Shown piece by piece: positions 48,925-56,403 of a stretch of DNA of 64,000 nt (positions are counted from its first letter, which is position 1; each line of letters begins with the position of its first letter). This DNA is from Dactylosporangium siamense (GTDB taxonomy: Bacteria; Actinomycetota; Actinomycetes; Mycobacteriales; Micromonosporaceae). The stretch spans positions 1-64,000 of the forward strand of contig NZ_BONQ01000060.1 in assembly GCF_016862795.1 (NCBI RefSeq). Reading direction: 5' to 3'. A program made the position numbers and the translations under genes. Under the pieces are notes generated by a model that worked only from the letters and a program-made list of their open reading frames with translations, made no database searches and had not been told where the DNA came from.

Positions 48925-51264
48925 GTGGGCCGACTCGAGCAGCTTCGTGACCCTTCGTCGTGGCGGCGGGCTGTCGTGCTGGTGCGGCGGTTCCGGCAGG
49001 AGCCCGGAACGGCGGACCTGCGCCGGTTCGCCCCGGTGGTCGAGGCCGTCCTGCGCGAACGTGCCGCGTTCCGTGCGCTCGACGACGAGGCGCTGACCGG
49101 GCGCGCCCGGCGCACGGCCAGGCCGGATCTCGCCGACGACGGTGACCTGGCGGGATGGCTCGCGGTCGCGAGCGAGGTCGCGCGGCGCCGGCTGGGGATG
49201 GAGCCGTTCGAGGTGCAGCTGCTGGCGGCGGTGAGCATGCTCCGCGGCCGGGTGGTGGACATGGAGACCGGCGAGGGCAAGACCCTGGTGGGATTCCTCG
49301 TCGCGGCCGGGCTGGCGGTGACGGGCCGGCGGGTGCACGTGCTCTCGGCCAACGACTACCTGGCCGGTCGGGATGCCCAGGCGGGGTCGCCCCTGTTCAC
49401 CGCGTTCGGGCTGTCGTGCGCGGCGGTGGTCGACGGCATGGACCACGCCGACCGGCGGGCGGCGTACCGCAGCGACGTGGTCTACGCGACCGTGCACCAG
49501 GTGGGGTTCGACCTGCTCCGCGACCGGCAACGGTTCGAGGACGCGCAGCGGCTGGTGCCGGACCTCGACGCGGCGGTGATCGACGAGATCGACGCGGTGC
49601 TGCTCGACGACGCGATGGTCCCGCTGGTGATCGCCGGGGACGGCGAACCGCGGCCGGAGGAGGCGTCCCTCGCCGCGGTGGTCGCGGCGATGACGGCGGG
49701 CGTGGACTACGAGGTCGACGGCGAACGGCGCAACGTCTCGTTCAACGAGGCGGGGATCGCGGCGCTGGAGGAGCACCTCGGCGTCGACGACCTGTACGCC
49801 GAGGATCACGTCGGCCTGCTGACGGCGGCGCACGTCGCATTGCACGCCCACGCCCTCATGGAGTGCGACGTGCACTACATCGTGGCCGAGGGGCAGGTGC
49901 GGCTGGTCAACGACGCCCGCGGCCGGGTCGCGGACCGTCAGCGGTGGCCGGACGGCCTGCACGCCGCGATCGAGCGCAAAGAAGGCCTCGAGGTGACCGC
50001 GCCGGCCGAGGTGCTCGACCAGATGCTGGTCGAGACCGTGGCCCGGGGCTACCGGGTCATCACCGGGATGAGCGGCACCGCGTTGGACGCCTCGGAGCGT
50101 CTCGCGGAGGACCTGGACCTGCGCACCGGCGCGATCCCGACCAACCGGCCCGGCATCCGCGTCGACGAGCCCGACCGGCTCTACCTGACGGCCGAGCGGC
50201 GCGACGCGGCCGCCGCCGACCGGGTGCGGGCCGCGCATGCGGCCGGCCAGCCCGTGCTGATCGGCACGGCGAGCGTGGCCGACTCCGAGCGATTCGCCGT
50301 GCTCCTGGCCGACCGCGGCGTCGAAGCGGTCGTGCTCAACGCCAAGAACGACGCCGCCGAAGCCGGGATCATCGCCCGCGCCGGGGAGCACGCGGCCGTC
50401 ACCGTGTCCACGCAGATGGCCGGCCGTGGCGTCGACATCCGGCTCGCCCCGGGGGCCGTCGCGGCGGGCGGACTGCTCGTGCTCGGACTCGGGCGGTACG
50501 ACAGCGCCAGGCTCGACCATCAACTCCGCGGCCGGGCGGGCCGGCAGGGCGACCCGGGTCGTTCGGTCTACTACACCAGTCTCGACGATGACGTGGTGAC
50601 CGAGCACCTGGTCATCAACATGGACCCGCGGACGGTGGACGCCGACGGGCGGGTCCGCGACAAACGGTTCCGCCGGATCTACGAGCACGCCCAGCGCGTC
50701 GCCGAGGGCAAACTCCTGCAGCTGCACCGCACCACCCGCCGTTACCACACGGCCACCGACCAGCACCGGCGGCTGCTGCTCGACACCCGCGAACGGCTCC
50801 TCACCGACCCCGCCGCGCTCGAGGACCACCTGGCGCACGTCTGGACCGCCGGCTCCGACCAGCCGCACCGGTGGACCCGACCGGCCCGGCGCCGGCTCGC
50901 GACCGAGGTGGCGCTCTACCACCTCGACCGCGCCTGGACCCGGCACCTGCAGGTGCTCGCCGAGGTCCGCGAGGGCATCCACCTGCGGGTCCTCGGCCGC
51001 CAGGACCCCCTCGAAGAGTTCAACCTCATCGCCACCGACGACTTCCGCGCCCTGGCACGAGCGGCCGCCGCGGCCACCCGACACACCCTCGACGCGGCAT
51101 CGGAGCACGCCACGACGCTCGCCGACCTCGGCCTGCGACGTCCCTCCTCCACCTGGACCTACATGGTGGCCGACAACCCCTTCGGCTCCGAGGCTGACCG
51201 CTTCTTCGAGTACATCGGCCAAGCGCTGCGCGGCAGCCAGCCCCCGGCCATTTCCTACACCTGA
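48925..51264 (+). CDS. secA2: SecA2-like accessory translocase ATPase
   Basis: A 779-residue SecA-family ATPase, shorter than housekeeping SecA and lacking its C-terminal zinc-binding tail. The Q motif (Gln98), Walker A Met-Glu-Thr-Gly-Glu-Gly-Lys-Thr (113-120), Ala-Asn-Asp-Tyr-Leu-Ala-Gly-Arg-Asp, DEID Walker B, Gly-Met-Ser-Gly-Thr-Ala and Gln-Leu-Arg-Gly-Arg-Ala-Gly-Arg-Gln-Gly are all present, so it should be active. Accessory SecA2 proteins export selected substrates. Adjacent ParA/SAP and radical SAM genes are not usual SecA2 partners. It is followed after 15 nt by the radical SAM gene. Confidence 0.88.
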   Translation: MGRLEQLRDPSSWRRAVVLVRRFRQEPGTADLRRFAPVVEAVLRERAAFRALDDEALTGRARRTARPDLADDGDLAGWLAVASEVARRRLGMEPFEVQLLAAVSMLRGRVVDMETGEGKTLVGFLVAAGLAVTGRRVHVLSANDYLAGRDAQAGSPLFTAFGLSCAAVVDGMDHADRRAAYRSDVVYATVHQVGFDLLRDRQRFEDAQRLVPDLDAAVIDEIDAVLLDDAMVPLVIAGDGEPRPEEASLAAVVAAMTAGVDYEVDGERRNVSFNEAGIAALEEHLGVDDLYAEDHVGLLTAAHVALHAHALMECDVHYIVAEGQVRLVNDARGRVADRQRWPDGLHAAIERKEGLEVTAPAEVLDQMLVETVARGYRVITGMSGTALDASERLAEDLDLRTGAIPTNRPGIRVDEPDRLYLTAERRDAAAADRVRAAHAAGQPVLIGTASVADSERFAVLLADRGVEAVVLNAKNDAAEAGIIARAGEHAAVTVSTQMAGRGVDIRLAPGAVAAGGLLVLGLGRYDSARLDHQLRGRAGRQGDPGRSVYYTSLDDDVVTEHLVINMDPRTVDADGRVRDKRFRRIYEHAQRVAEGKLLQLHRTTRRYHTATDQHRRLLLDTRERLLTDPAALEDHLAHVWTAGSDQPHRWTRPARRRLATEVALYHLDRAWTRHLQVLAEVREGIHLRVLGRQDPLEEFNLIATDDFRALARAAAAATRHTLDAASEHATTLADLGLRRPSSTWTYMVADNPFGSEADRFFEYIGQALRGSQPPAISYT

Positions 51265-51279
51265 TCGGAGGCTGCAAGG

Positions 51280-52608
51280 ATGGGGCTGGTGAGCGGCCCC
51301 GACCTCGTTCTGATCCTGCGGTACCGCAAGGCGGTGACGTACGGCTTCCACACGCTGCTCGCGGCGCTGGAGGAGCACGTCACCGACACCCGGTACGAGG
51401 TGGTGTTCGCCGAGTCCGCGCAGGCCACGATCGAGGCGATCGCCGCACACCCCGGCCGCAAGCTCGTGCTGTGGTCGTTCTACTCGCCGGACGCGGCCGC
51501 CCTGGCCGAGGAGCTCGCGACGATCAAGGCCGCGGCGCCCGGCGCCACCCACGTCGCCGGCGGGGTGCACGCCACGGCGGAGCCGGCGCAGACCCTGGAC
51601 GCCGGGTGGGACGTCGCGGCCGTGGGGGAGGGGGAGCGGACGTTCCTCGACCTCGTCGACAGCGGCGGCGACCCGGCCGGGATCACCGGCCTCGTCCACC
51701 GCGACGAGCACGGGCAGCTCACGCGCACGGGCAAGGCGCACAAGGAGCCGCTCGGCACGTATCGGGCCTTCCCCCTCACGTACAAGCGGATGAACCCGAT
51801 CGAGATCACCCGCGGCTGCATCTACGCGTGCAGGTTCTGCCAGACGCCGTTCATGTTCTCCGCGAGGTTCCGGCACCGCAGCGTGGAGAACGTGCGATGG
51901 CATGTCGACCGGATGCGGGAGCTCGGCAAGCGGGACGTGCGGTTCATCACGCCGACGTCGCTGTCCTACGGCACCGACGGGGAGGAGCCGGACCTCGGCG
52001 CGGTCGAGGAGCTCCTGGCCAGCTGCAAGGAGGGGATCGGGCCCGACGGGCGGGTGTTCTTCGGGTCGTTCCCGAGCGAGATCCGCCCGGAGCACATGAC
52101 CGTCGACGCGTTGCGGCTGGTCAAGCGGTACTGCGCGAACGACAACCTGATCGTCGGCGCCCAGTCCGGGTCGGAGCGGGTCCTCGAGGCCGCGAAACGC
52201 GGGCACGACGTCGAGTCGGTCCGGCGGGCCGTGCGGCTCGGCATCGCCGAGGGGTTCCGGATCAACGTCGACATGATCTTCGGGATGCCGGGGGAGGACC
52301 CGGCGGACGCGGAGGCGTCGCTGCGGCTCGCCCAGGAGCTCGCGGACCTCGGCGCCCGGATCCACTCGCACGTGTTCATGCCGCTGCCGGGCACGCCGTG
52401 GCGGGACGCACCGCCCGGCGACGTCGACCCGGAGACGATCCGCGCCGTGTCCCGCCTCGCTCAGCAGGGCGCGCTGTACGGGCACTGGCAGAAGCAGCGC
52501 GAGCACGCCACCCGCCTCGCCGCCGCCGCGGTCGAGTACCCGCGCCCCGGCCGCAGCCGCACCCTGCTGCCACTGGCCGAAAGCCGACCGTCCGAACCGC
52601 CCGGTTGA
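51280..52608 (+). CDS. B12-binding-domain radical SAM protein
   Basis: A 442-residue enzyme with an N-terminal cobalamin-binding-like Rossmann region (about 1-130, with Gly-Gly-Val-His-Ala-Thr) and a radical SAM barrel. The cluster motif is Arg-Gly-Cys-Ile-Tyr-Ala-Cys-Arg-Phe-Cys (Cys180, Cys184, Cys187). The Asp-x-His-x-x-Gly cobalamin motif is absent, as in many members. It resembles the MJ_1487-type B12/radical SAM subfamily, whose reaction is unknown. GGAGG lies 10 nt before the ATG. Its placement directly after secA2 suggests it modifies an exported product or lipid (inference). Confidence 0.85.
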   Translation: MGLVSGPDLVLILRYRKAVTYGFHTLLAALEEHVTDTRYEVVFAESAQATIEAIAAHPGRKLVLWSFYSPDAAALAEELATIKAAAPGATHVAGGVHATAEPAQTLDAGWDVAAVGEGERTFLDLVDSGGDPAGITGLVHRDEHGQLTRTGKAHKEPLGTYRAFPLTYKRMNPIEITRGCIYACRFCQTPFMFSARFRHRSVENVRWHVDRMRELGKRDVRFITPTSLSYGTDGEEPDLGAVEELLASCKEGIGPDGRVFFGSFPSEIRPEHMTVDALRLVKRYCANDNLIVGAQSGSERVLEAAKRGHDVESVRRAVRLGIAEGFRINVDMIFGMPGEDPADAEASLRLAQELADLGARIHSHVFMPLPGTPWRDAPPGDVDPETIRAVSRLAQQGALYGHWQKQREHATRLAAAAVEYPRPGRSRTLLPLAESRPSEPPG

Positions 52609-52612
52609 GCCC

Positions 52613-52624
52613 TACGCTCGGCGC
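52613..52624 (+). promoter_or_regulatory. Leaderless promoter -10 box of the 44-residue gene
   Basis: TACGCT at 52613-52618 ends 6 nt before GTG 52625, the same spacing as at 48913 and 63422. Confidence 0.4.
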
Positions 52625-52759
52625 GTGATCACAGCGAGGGTCCGGGCCGCCGCGTGGGTCGGGCTGCAGCTGGGCATCCTGGCGGCGCTGTGGCTGACCG
52701 TCGCCGGTTTCCTGACCGCCGCGGTGTGGCCTAGGCGGGACCGCGGCGGTGTGACCTAG
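52625..52759 (+). CDS. 44-residue single-pass membrane peptide
   Basis: This short frame encodes Val-Ile-Thr-Ala-Arg-Val-Arg-Ala followed by a hydrophobic helix of about 25 residues (Trp-Val-Gly-Leu-Gln-Leu-Gly-Ile-Leu-Ala-Ala-Leu-Trp-Leu...) and a basic tail with Pro-Arg-Arg-Asp-Arg. The topology is Arg-rich on both sides. It starts 16 nt after the radical SAM gene, with a leaderless-type -10 box. It ends in TAG within CCTAGG, the palindrome that also supplies the stop of the convergent GH5 gene. No family is recognised. Confidence 0.5.
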   Translation: MITARVRAAAWVGLQLGILAALWLTVAGFLTAAVWPRRDRGGVT

Positions 52760-54042
52760 GCGGGCCGGGCCGGTGGGGTGATGGCGGCGACCAGGGCCGA
52801 GCGCGGCGAGCGGGTGCCGAGCAGGTCCCGGGAGTACACCGCGTAGGTGTAGTCGGTGGAGCCGCGCAGCTTGGACAGCGTGACCGTGGCCCGGTTCGTC
52901 GTCGCGACCCGGGTCTCGACCGCGCCGTCGACGGCGACGACCTGGAAGACGGAGTTGCGCCGGGGCTTCCAGTCAATGGTGATCGTCGAGCTGGTGACGT
53001 TTACGATCCGGACCTGCTGCGGCGCGCGGGGCGGGGCGGCGGCGGTGCCGTTGCGGTAGACCGTGGCCTCGCGGGTGTCGGTGGTCAGGCCGTTGGGGCC
53101 GGAGATGAAGCGGCGGCCCCAGGCGGTGAGCTTCCCCGCGTCGAAGTTGTCGACCAGGTCCAGGTAGCTGTACTGCTTGTCGTTGCCGCTCCACGACCAG
53201 CCGAAGTAGCCGAGCTCGCGGGCCTCCGCGTACGCCATGATCGCGTCCTCGTCGGGGTCACCCCACTGGTGCTCGCCGGAGAACTCGCCGACGAGGATGG
53301 GCAGGCGGCGGTCGGTAAACGAGCTCAGGTACGAGTTGACCTTCGCCGCGGTGTCGAACTCGCCGTACATGTGGATGTCGAAGAGCGTGTTGCCGGTCGG
53401 GTCGGCGGCGCGGACCTTCTCGGCGTTGTCGCGCATCACGAACGACTCGTCCTGGCCCCAGCCGGGCGCGTCGACCATGAGGGCGTGCCGGAACCCGGCC
53501 GCCCGCAGCGCCCGGATCGCGTCGGTCGTCTGCTGCACCCACGGCATCGTGGCGCCGTTGCCGAAGGGCTCGTTGGCGATGTTGACGATGACGTGGTCCT
53601 CCTCGCCGATCACGGCGTCGCGGACGTCGAGCCAGAACTTGACGGCCTGCGCCATCGTCGCGGCCTTCTTGTCCTGGCCGAAGCCGGTGGTGTCGTGCGC
53701 GTCGAGGATGCAGATCAGCCGGTTCGCCTTGCAGAGGCTGACGACCTTCTTGATCTCTTCGGTACTGCTGCGCCGCCACTGATGCCCGATCCCGAGCGGG
53801 ATGCGCACGGCGTTGGCCCCGGCGGCCTTGATGCCGGCGAACGCCCCGTTGCGGTCCGGATACCACATGACGTCGTGGTTGACGCCGCGCAGGACCAGGT
53901 CGCTGCCGTTGGCCTCGACCAGCCGGCCGTCGCGCACCTGGATGCCGGCGCGCGGGGCGGCCGTCTCCGCGTGCGCCGGCGCCGGCACCAGCAGCGCTCC
54001 GGCTAGCGTGGCGACCCCGAGGGCGCAGACCAGGCTTCTCAC
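52756..54042 (-). CDS. Secreted GH5 glycoside hydrolase with FN3 domain
   Basis: A 428-residue secreted enzyme with a 25-residue signal peptide ending Ala-His-Ala. Residues 30-335 are a GH5 barrel with acid/base Glu in Asn-Ile-Ala-Asn-Glu-Pro-Phe-Gly and nucleophile Glu in Leu-Val-Gly-Glu-Phe-Ser-Gly. Residues about 340-425 are a fibronectin type III module (Ile-Thr-Ile-Asp-Trp-Lys-Pro ... Tyr-Thr-Tyr-Ala-Val-Tyr). It is a paralogue of the enzyme at 42.2 kb, probably a beta-mannanase. GTG 54042 follows a 16-bp motif shared with the paralogue. Confidence 0.88.
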   Translation of the reverse strand: MRSLVCALGVATLAGALLVPAPAHAETAAPRAGIQVRDGRLVEANGSDLVLRGVNHDVMWYPDRNGAFAGIKAAGANAVRIPLGIGHQWRRSSTEEIKKVVSLCKANRLICILDAHDTTGFGQDKKAATMAQAVKFWLDVRDAVIGEEDHVIVNIANEPFGNGATMPWVQQTTDAIRALRAAGFRHALMVDAPGWGQDESFVMRDNAEKVRAADPTGNTLFDIHMYGEFDTAAKVNSYLSSFTDRRLPILVGEFSGEHQWGDPDEDAIMAYAEARELGYFGWSWSGNDKQYSYLDLVDNFDAGKLTAWGRRFISGPNGLTTDTREATVYRNGTAAAPPRAPQQVRIVNVTSSTITIDWKPRRNSVFQVVAVDGAVETRVATTNRATVTLSKLRGSTDYTYAVYSRDLLGTRSPRSALVAAITPPARPA

Positions 54043-54381
54043 GAGGCGAACCGCTACCCGCGCCGGGACGTGTTACACACGCGGACCAGCAAGACGTCGC
54101 CGGCCGCTGGACCAGCAGGACGTCGCTGGCCGCGTGACCGGCTGCTGCACGAAAGCTTCCGGCGGGCCTGACGCCTCCACGTCCATGGTCTGACGTCCGC
54201 GCCTCACCTCGGCGGCGGCTTCCGACTTCCTCACCGTAACAACCGCCGCCTCATCGATCTCCGATGTCGTGACGGCCCCTGCACGGAACGTAGTTCACCG
54301 GTGCGCTGACGCGGTTCCATCCAGTTCGCCCGCACGCCATCGGGGTGGCGGATCACCTCGATGGCGTGCGGACGACGAGCG
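54043..54381. other. Intergenic region upstream of the second GH5 gene
   Basis: About 340 bases between gltX (ending at 54382) and the GH5 start, both on the minus strand. It contains the shared GH5 upstream motif (54045-54060), a two-copy 27-bp imperfect repeat beginning GGACCAGCA (about 54085-54140) and the gltX terminator. No gene is supported. Confidence 0.6.
54331..54370 (-). terminator. Terminator of gltX
   Basis: CGCACGCCATCG at 54331-54342 pairs exactly with CGATGGCGTGCG at 54359-54370, with partial pairing further in. It begins 11 nt after the gltX stop codon on the minus strand. Confidence 0.75.
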
Positions 54382-55803
54382 TCAGAGCTTCGCTGCCGCC
54401 GCCCGGAGGCGGGTGAGGGTGCGGTCGCGGCCGAGGACCTCGAGGGACTCGAACAGCGGCAGCCCCACCGACCGGCCGGTGACCGCGACCCGGATCGGGG
54501 CCTGGGCCTTGCCGAGCTTCAGGCCCCGCTCGGCGCCGACGGCCTCCAGGGTCGACTTCAGCGTCTCCGCGTCCCACGCCGCCGTCTCGAACGCCGCGAT
54601 CGCCGCGCCGAGCAGGTCCGCGGCGCCGTCCTTCATCGCCTTCGCCCACGCGGCCTCGTCGACGGCCGGCTCGGCCAGGAACGCGAAGTCGACGTTCGGC
54701 ACGATCTCGGCGAGCAGGGCGATGCGGGTCTGCGCGTGCGGGGCGAGGGCGTCGAACACCTTCGGGTCGTAGTCGGCCGGGTCCCACGGGGGAGCGGCGA
54801 CGGGGGTCCCGCCGGGCGCCACGGGGGTGCCGGTCAGCCAGGGCCGGCACGCGTCGGCGAACGCCTCCGGGGACAGCGCCCGGATGTACTCGCCGTTGAA
54901 CGCGCGGAGCTTCTTCTCGTCGAAGAACGCCGGCGACGGGTTGACCTCCTCGAGCCGGAACTCGTCCTCGATGACCGACCACGGCACGATCTCGCGGTCG
55001 TTGGACGGGGCCCAGCCGAGCAGCATCAGGTAGTTGCGCATGGCGTCGGCGAGGTAGCCCTCGTCGCGGTACTGCTCCAGGGCGACCTTGTCGCGGCGCT
55101 TCGACAGCTTCTGGCGCTTCTCGTTGACCACCACCGGCACGTGCGCCCACACCGGCGGGGTGCGCCCCAGCGCCGCCCACAGCAGCTGCTGCTTCGGCGT
55201 GTTGGGCAGGTGCTCCTCGGCGCGGATGACGTGGGTGATGCCCATCGTCATGTCGTCGACGACGTTGGCGAGCAGGAACACCGCGGAGCCGTCGGCGCGG
55301 GCGATGACGAAGTCCTCGATGAGCTTGTTGTCGAACGTCGGCTCGCCGCGGACCAGGTCGACCACGACGGTCGAGCCCTCGTCGGGGGCGCGGAAGCGCA
55401 GCGCGCGGCCCTCGCCGGGGCCGAGCGACCGGTCCCGGCAGAAGCCGTCGTAGCCCCGGAACTGGGCGCCGGCGCGCTCCTGGACCTGCTCGCGGGTGCA
55501 GTCGCAGTAATACGCCTGGCCCGCGGTGTAGAGCTCGTGCGCGGCGGCGGAGTGCTGCTCGGCATACGCGGACTGGAAGTAGGGGCCCTCATAGGTGTCC
55601 CGGGCGATGCCGATCCACCCCAGGGCGTTGAGGATGCCCTCGGTCCACTCCGGCCGGTTGCGCGCGGCGTCGGTGTCCTCGATCCGCAGCACGAACACCC
55701 CACCCTGCTGCTTGGCGTAGATCCAGTTCTGCAGGGCCGAACGGGCACCCCCGACGTGGAACATCCCGGTCGGGGAGGGGGCGAAACGCACTCGAACCGT
55801 CAC
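54382..55803 (-). CDS. gltX: Glutamyl-tRNA synthetase
   Basis: A 473-residue class I aminoacyl-tRNA synthetase that charges tRNA-Glu (and, in many actinobacteria, tRNA-Gln for later amidation). The [12 protein letters not shown] segment is the HIGH region, and Gln-Lys-Leu-Ser-Lys-Arg-Arg is the KMSKS equivalent. Cys-Asp-Cys-Thr near residue 104 is the zinc-site region. TGGAGG precedes GTG 55803. It begins only 9 nt after the MarR gene stop, so it may be partly co-transcribed with it. Confidence 0.95.
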   Translation of the reverse strand: MTVRVRFAPSPTGMFHVGGARSALQNWIYAKQQGGVFVLRIEDTDAARNRPEWTEGILNALGWIGIARDTYEGPYFQSAYAEQHSAAAHELYTAGQAYYCDCTREQVQERAGAQFRGYDGFCRDRSLGPGEGRALRFRAPDEGSTVVVDLVRGEPTFDNKLIEDFVIARADGSAVFLLANVVDDMTMGITHVIRAEEHLPNTPKQQLLWAALGRTPPVWAHVPVVVNEKRQKLSKRRDKVALEQYRDEGYLADAMRNYLMLLGWAPSNDREIVPWSVIEDEFRLEEVNPSPAFFDEKKLRAFNGEYIRALSPEAFADACRPWLTGTPVAPGGTPVAAPPWDPADYDPKVFDALAPHAQTRIALLAEIVPNVDFAFLAEPAVDEAAWAKAMKDGAADLLGAAIAAFETAAWDAETLKSTLEAVGAERGLKLGKAQAPIRVAVTGRSVGLPLFESLEVLGRDRTLTRLRAAAAKL

Positions 55804-55812
55804 GCCTCCAGA

Positions 55813-56304
55813 CTAGTGGCTGTGACTTTCGAGGTCATCCGGGATGTCGACGCCCTGCTCCAGCGCGTCGGCGCGGGCCGCGTCGAGCAGGCGCGTCAGC
55901 ACCGTCTCCAGCATGAGCAGGGTCTCGTCGTCGAGGCGTGCGAGGAGCCGCTGCTGCGCCCGGTTGCCGCTGTCCATGATCTCGGTCAGCACCTCGCGGC
56001 CGGCGGGCGACAGATGGATCCGGCGGATCCGCCGGTCGTGGAGGTCTTCGGTCCGGGTCGCGTAGCCGTGTGCGACGAGGCGGTCCACGATGCCGGACAG
56101 CGTGGCCAACGTCACGCCCAGGTGTCTGGTGAGCTCCTGCGAGGGGATCCCGTCGTGCCGGGTGAGCAGGATAAGCACCTTGAGCTGCTGCATCGTGAGG
56201 TTTACTGAGAAAATCCGGTTCGTCCGGTCATACGCGAACAGGGTGCGCAGACGCTGCTCGGCTGTCATCACGCGCAGCAGCAGCGCATTCCTGTGGATCG
56301 TCAC
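55813..56304 (-). CDS. MarR-family regulator
   Basis: A 163-residue winged-helix regulator. The recognition helix region Leu-Gly-Val-Thr-Leu-Ala-Thr-Leu-Ser-Gly-Ile-Val-Asp-Arg-Leu and the wing Thr-Arg-Thr-Glu-Asp-Leu-His-Asp-Arg-Arg are clear. It is divergent from an RND exporter with 99 bases between them, the usual layout of a local repressor and its target. GTG 56304 is used. Confidence 0.9.
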   Translation of the reverse strand: MTIHRNALLLRVMTAEQRLRTLFAYDRTNRIFSVNLTMQQLKVLILLTRHDGIPSQELTRHLGVTLATLSGIVDRLVAHGYATRTEDLHDRRIRRIHLSPAGREVLTEIMDSGNRAQQRLLARLDDETLLMLETVLTRLLDAARADALEQGVDIPDDLESHSH

Positions 56305-56347
56305 AGGAATGTTTTACCCCCTGGAAAAACTTTGCGCGAGGCGAACG

Positions 56348-56368
56348 GTTAGCATCACACGAACTAAC
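56348..56368. promoter_or_regulatory. Candidate MarR operator
   Basis: GTTAG (56348-56352) and CTAAC (56364-56368) form an inverted repeat with an 11-nt centre in the marR-RND intergenic region. A related TTAG word recurs at about 56376. The spacing fits a dimer binding site. Assignment is by position only. Confidence 0.35.
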
Positions 56369-56403
56369 GTCTGTCTTAGCCGATCGGAAGAAGACTCCAG
56401 ACC

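Noticed and set aside
48379-52506. A 1375-codon open frame on the minus strand opposite the ParA-SAP-SecA2-radical SAM genes
   Set aside because: It is antisense to four genes with clear motifs; its Arg/Val/Asp/Pro-rich composition is that of an out-of-phase high-GC frame.
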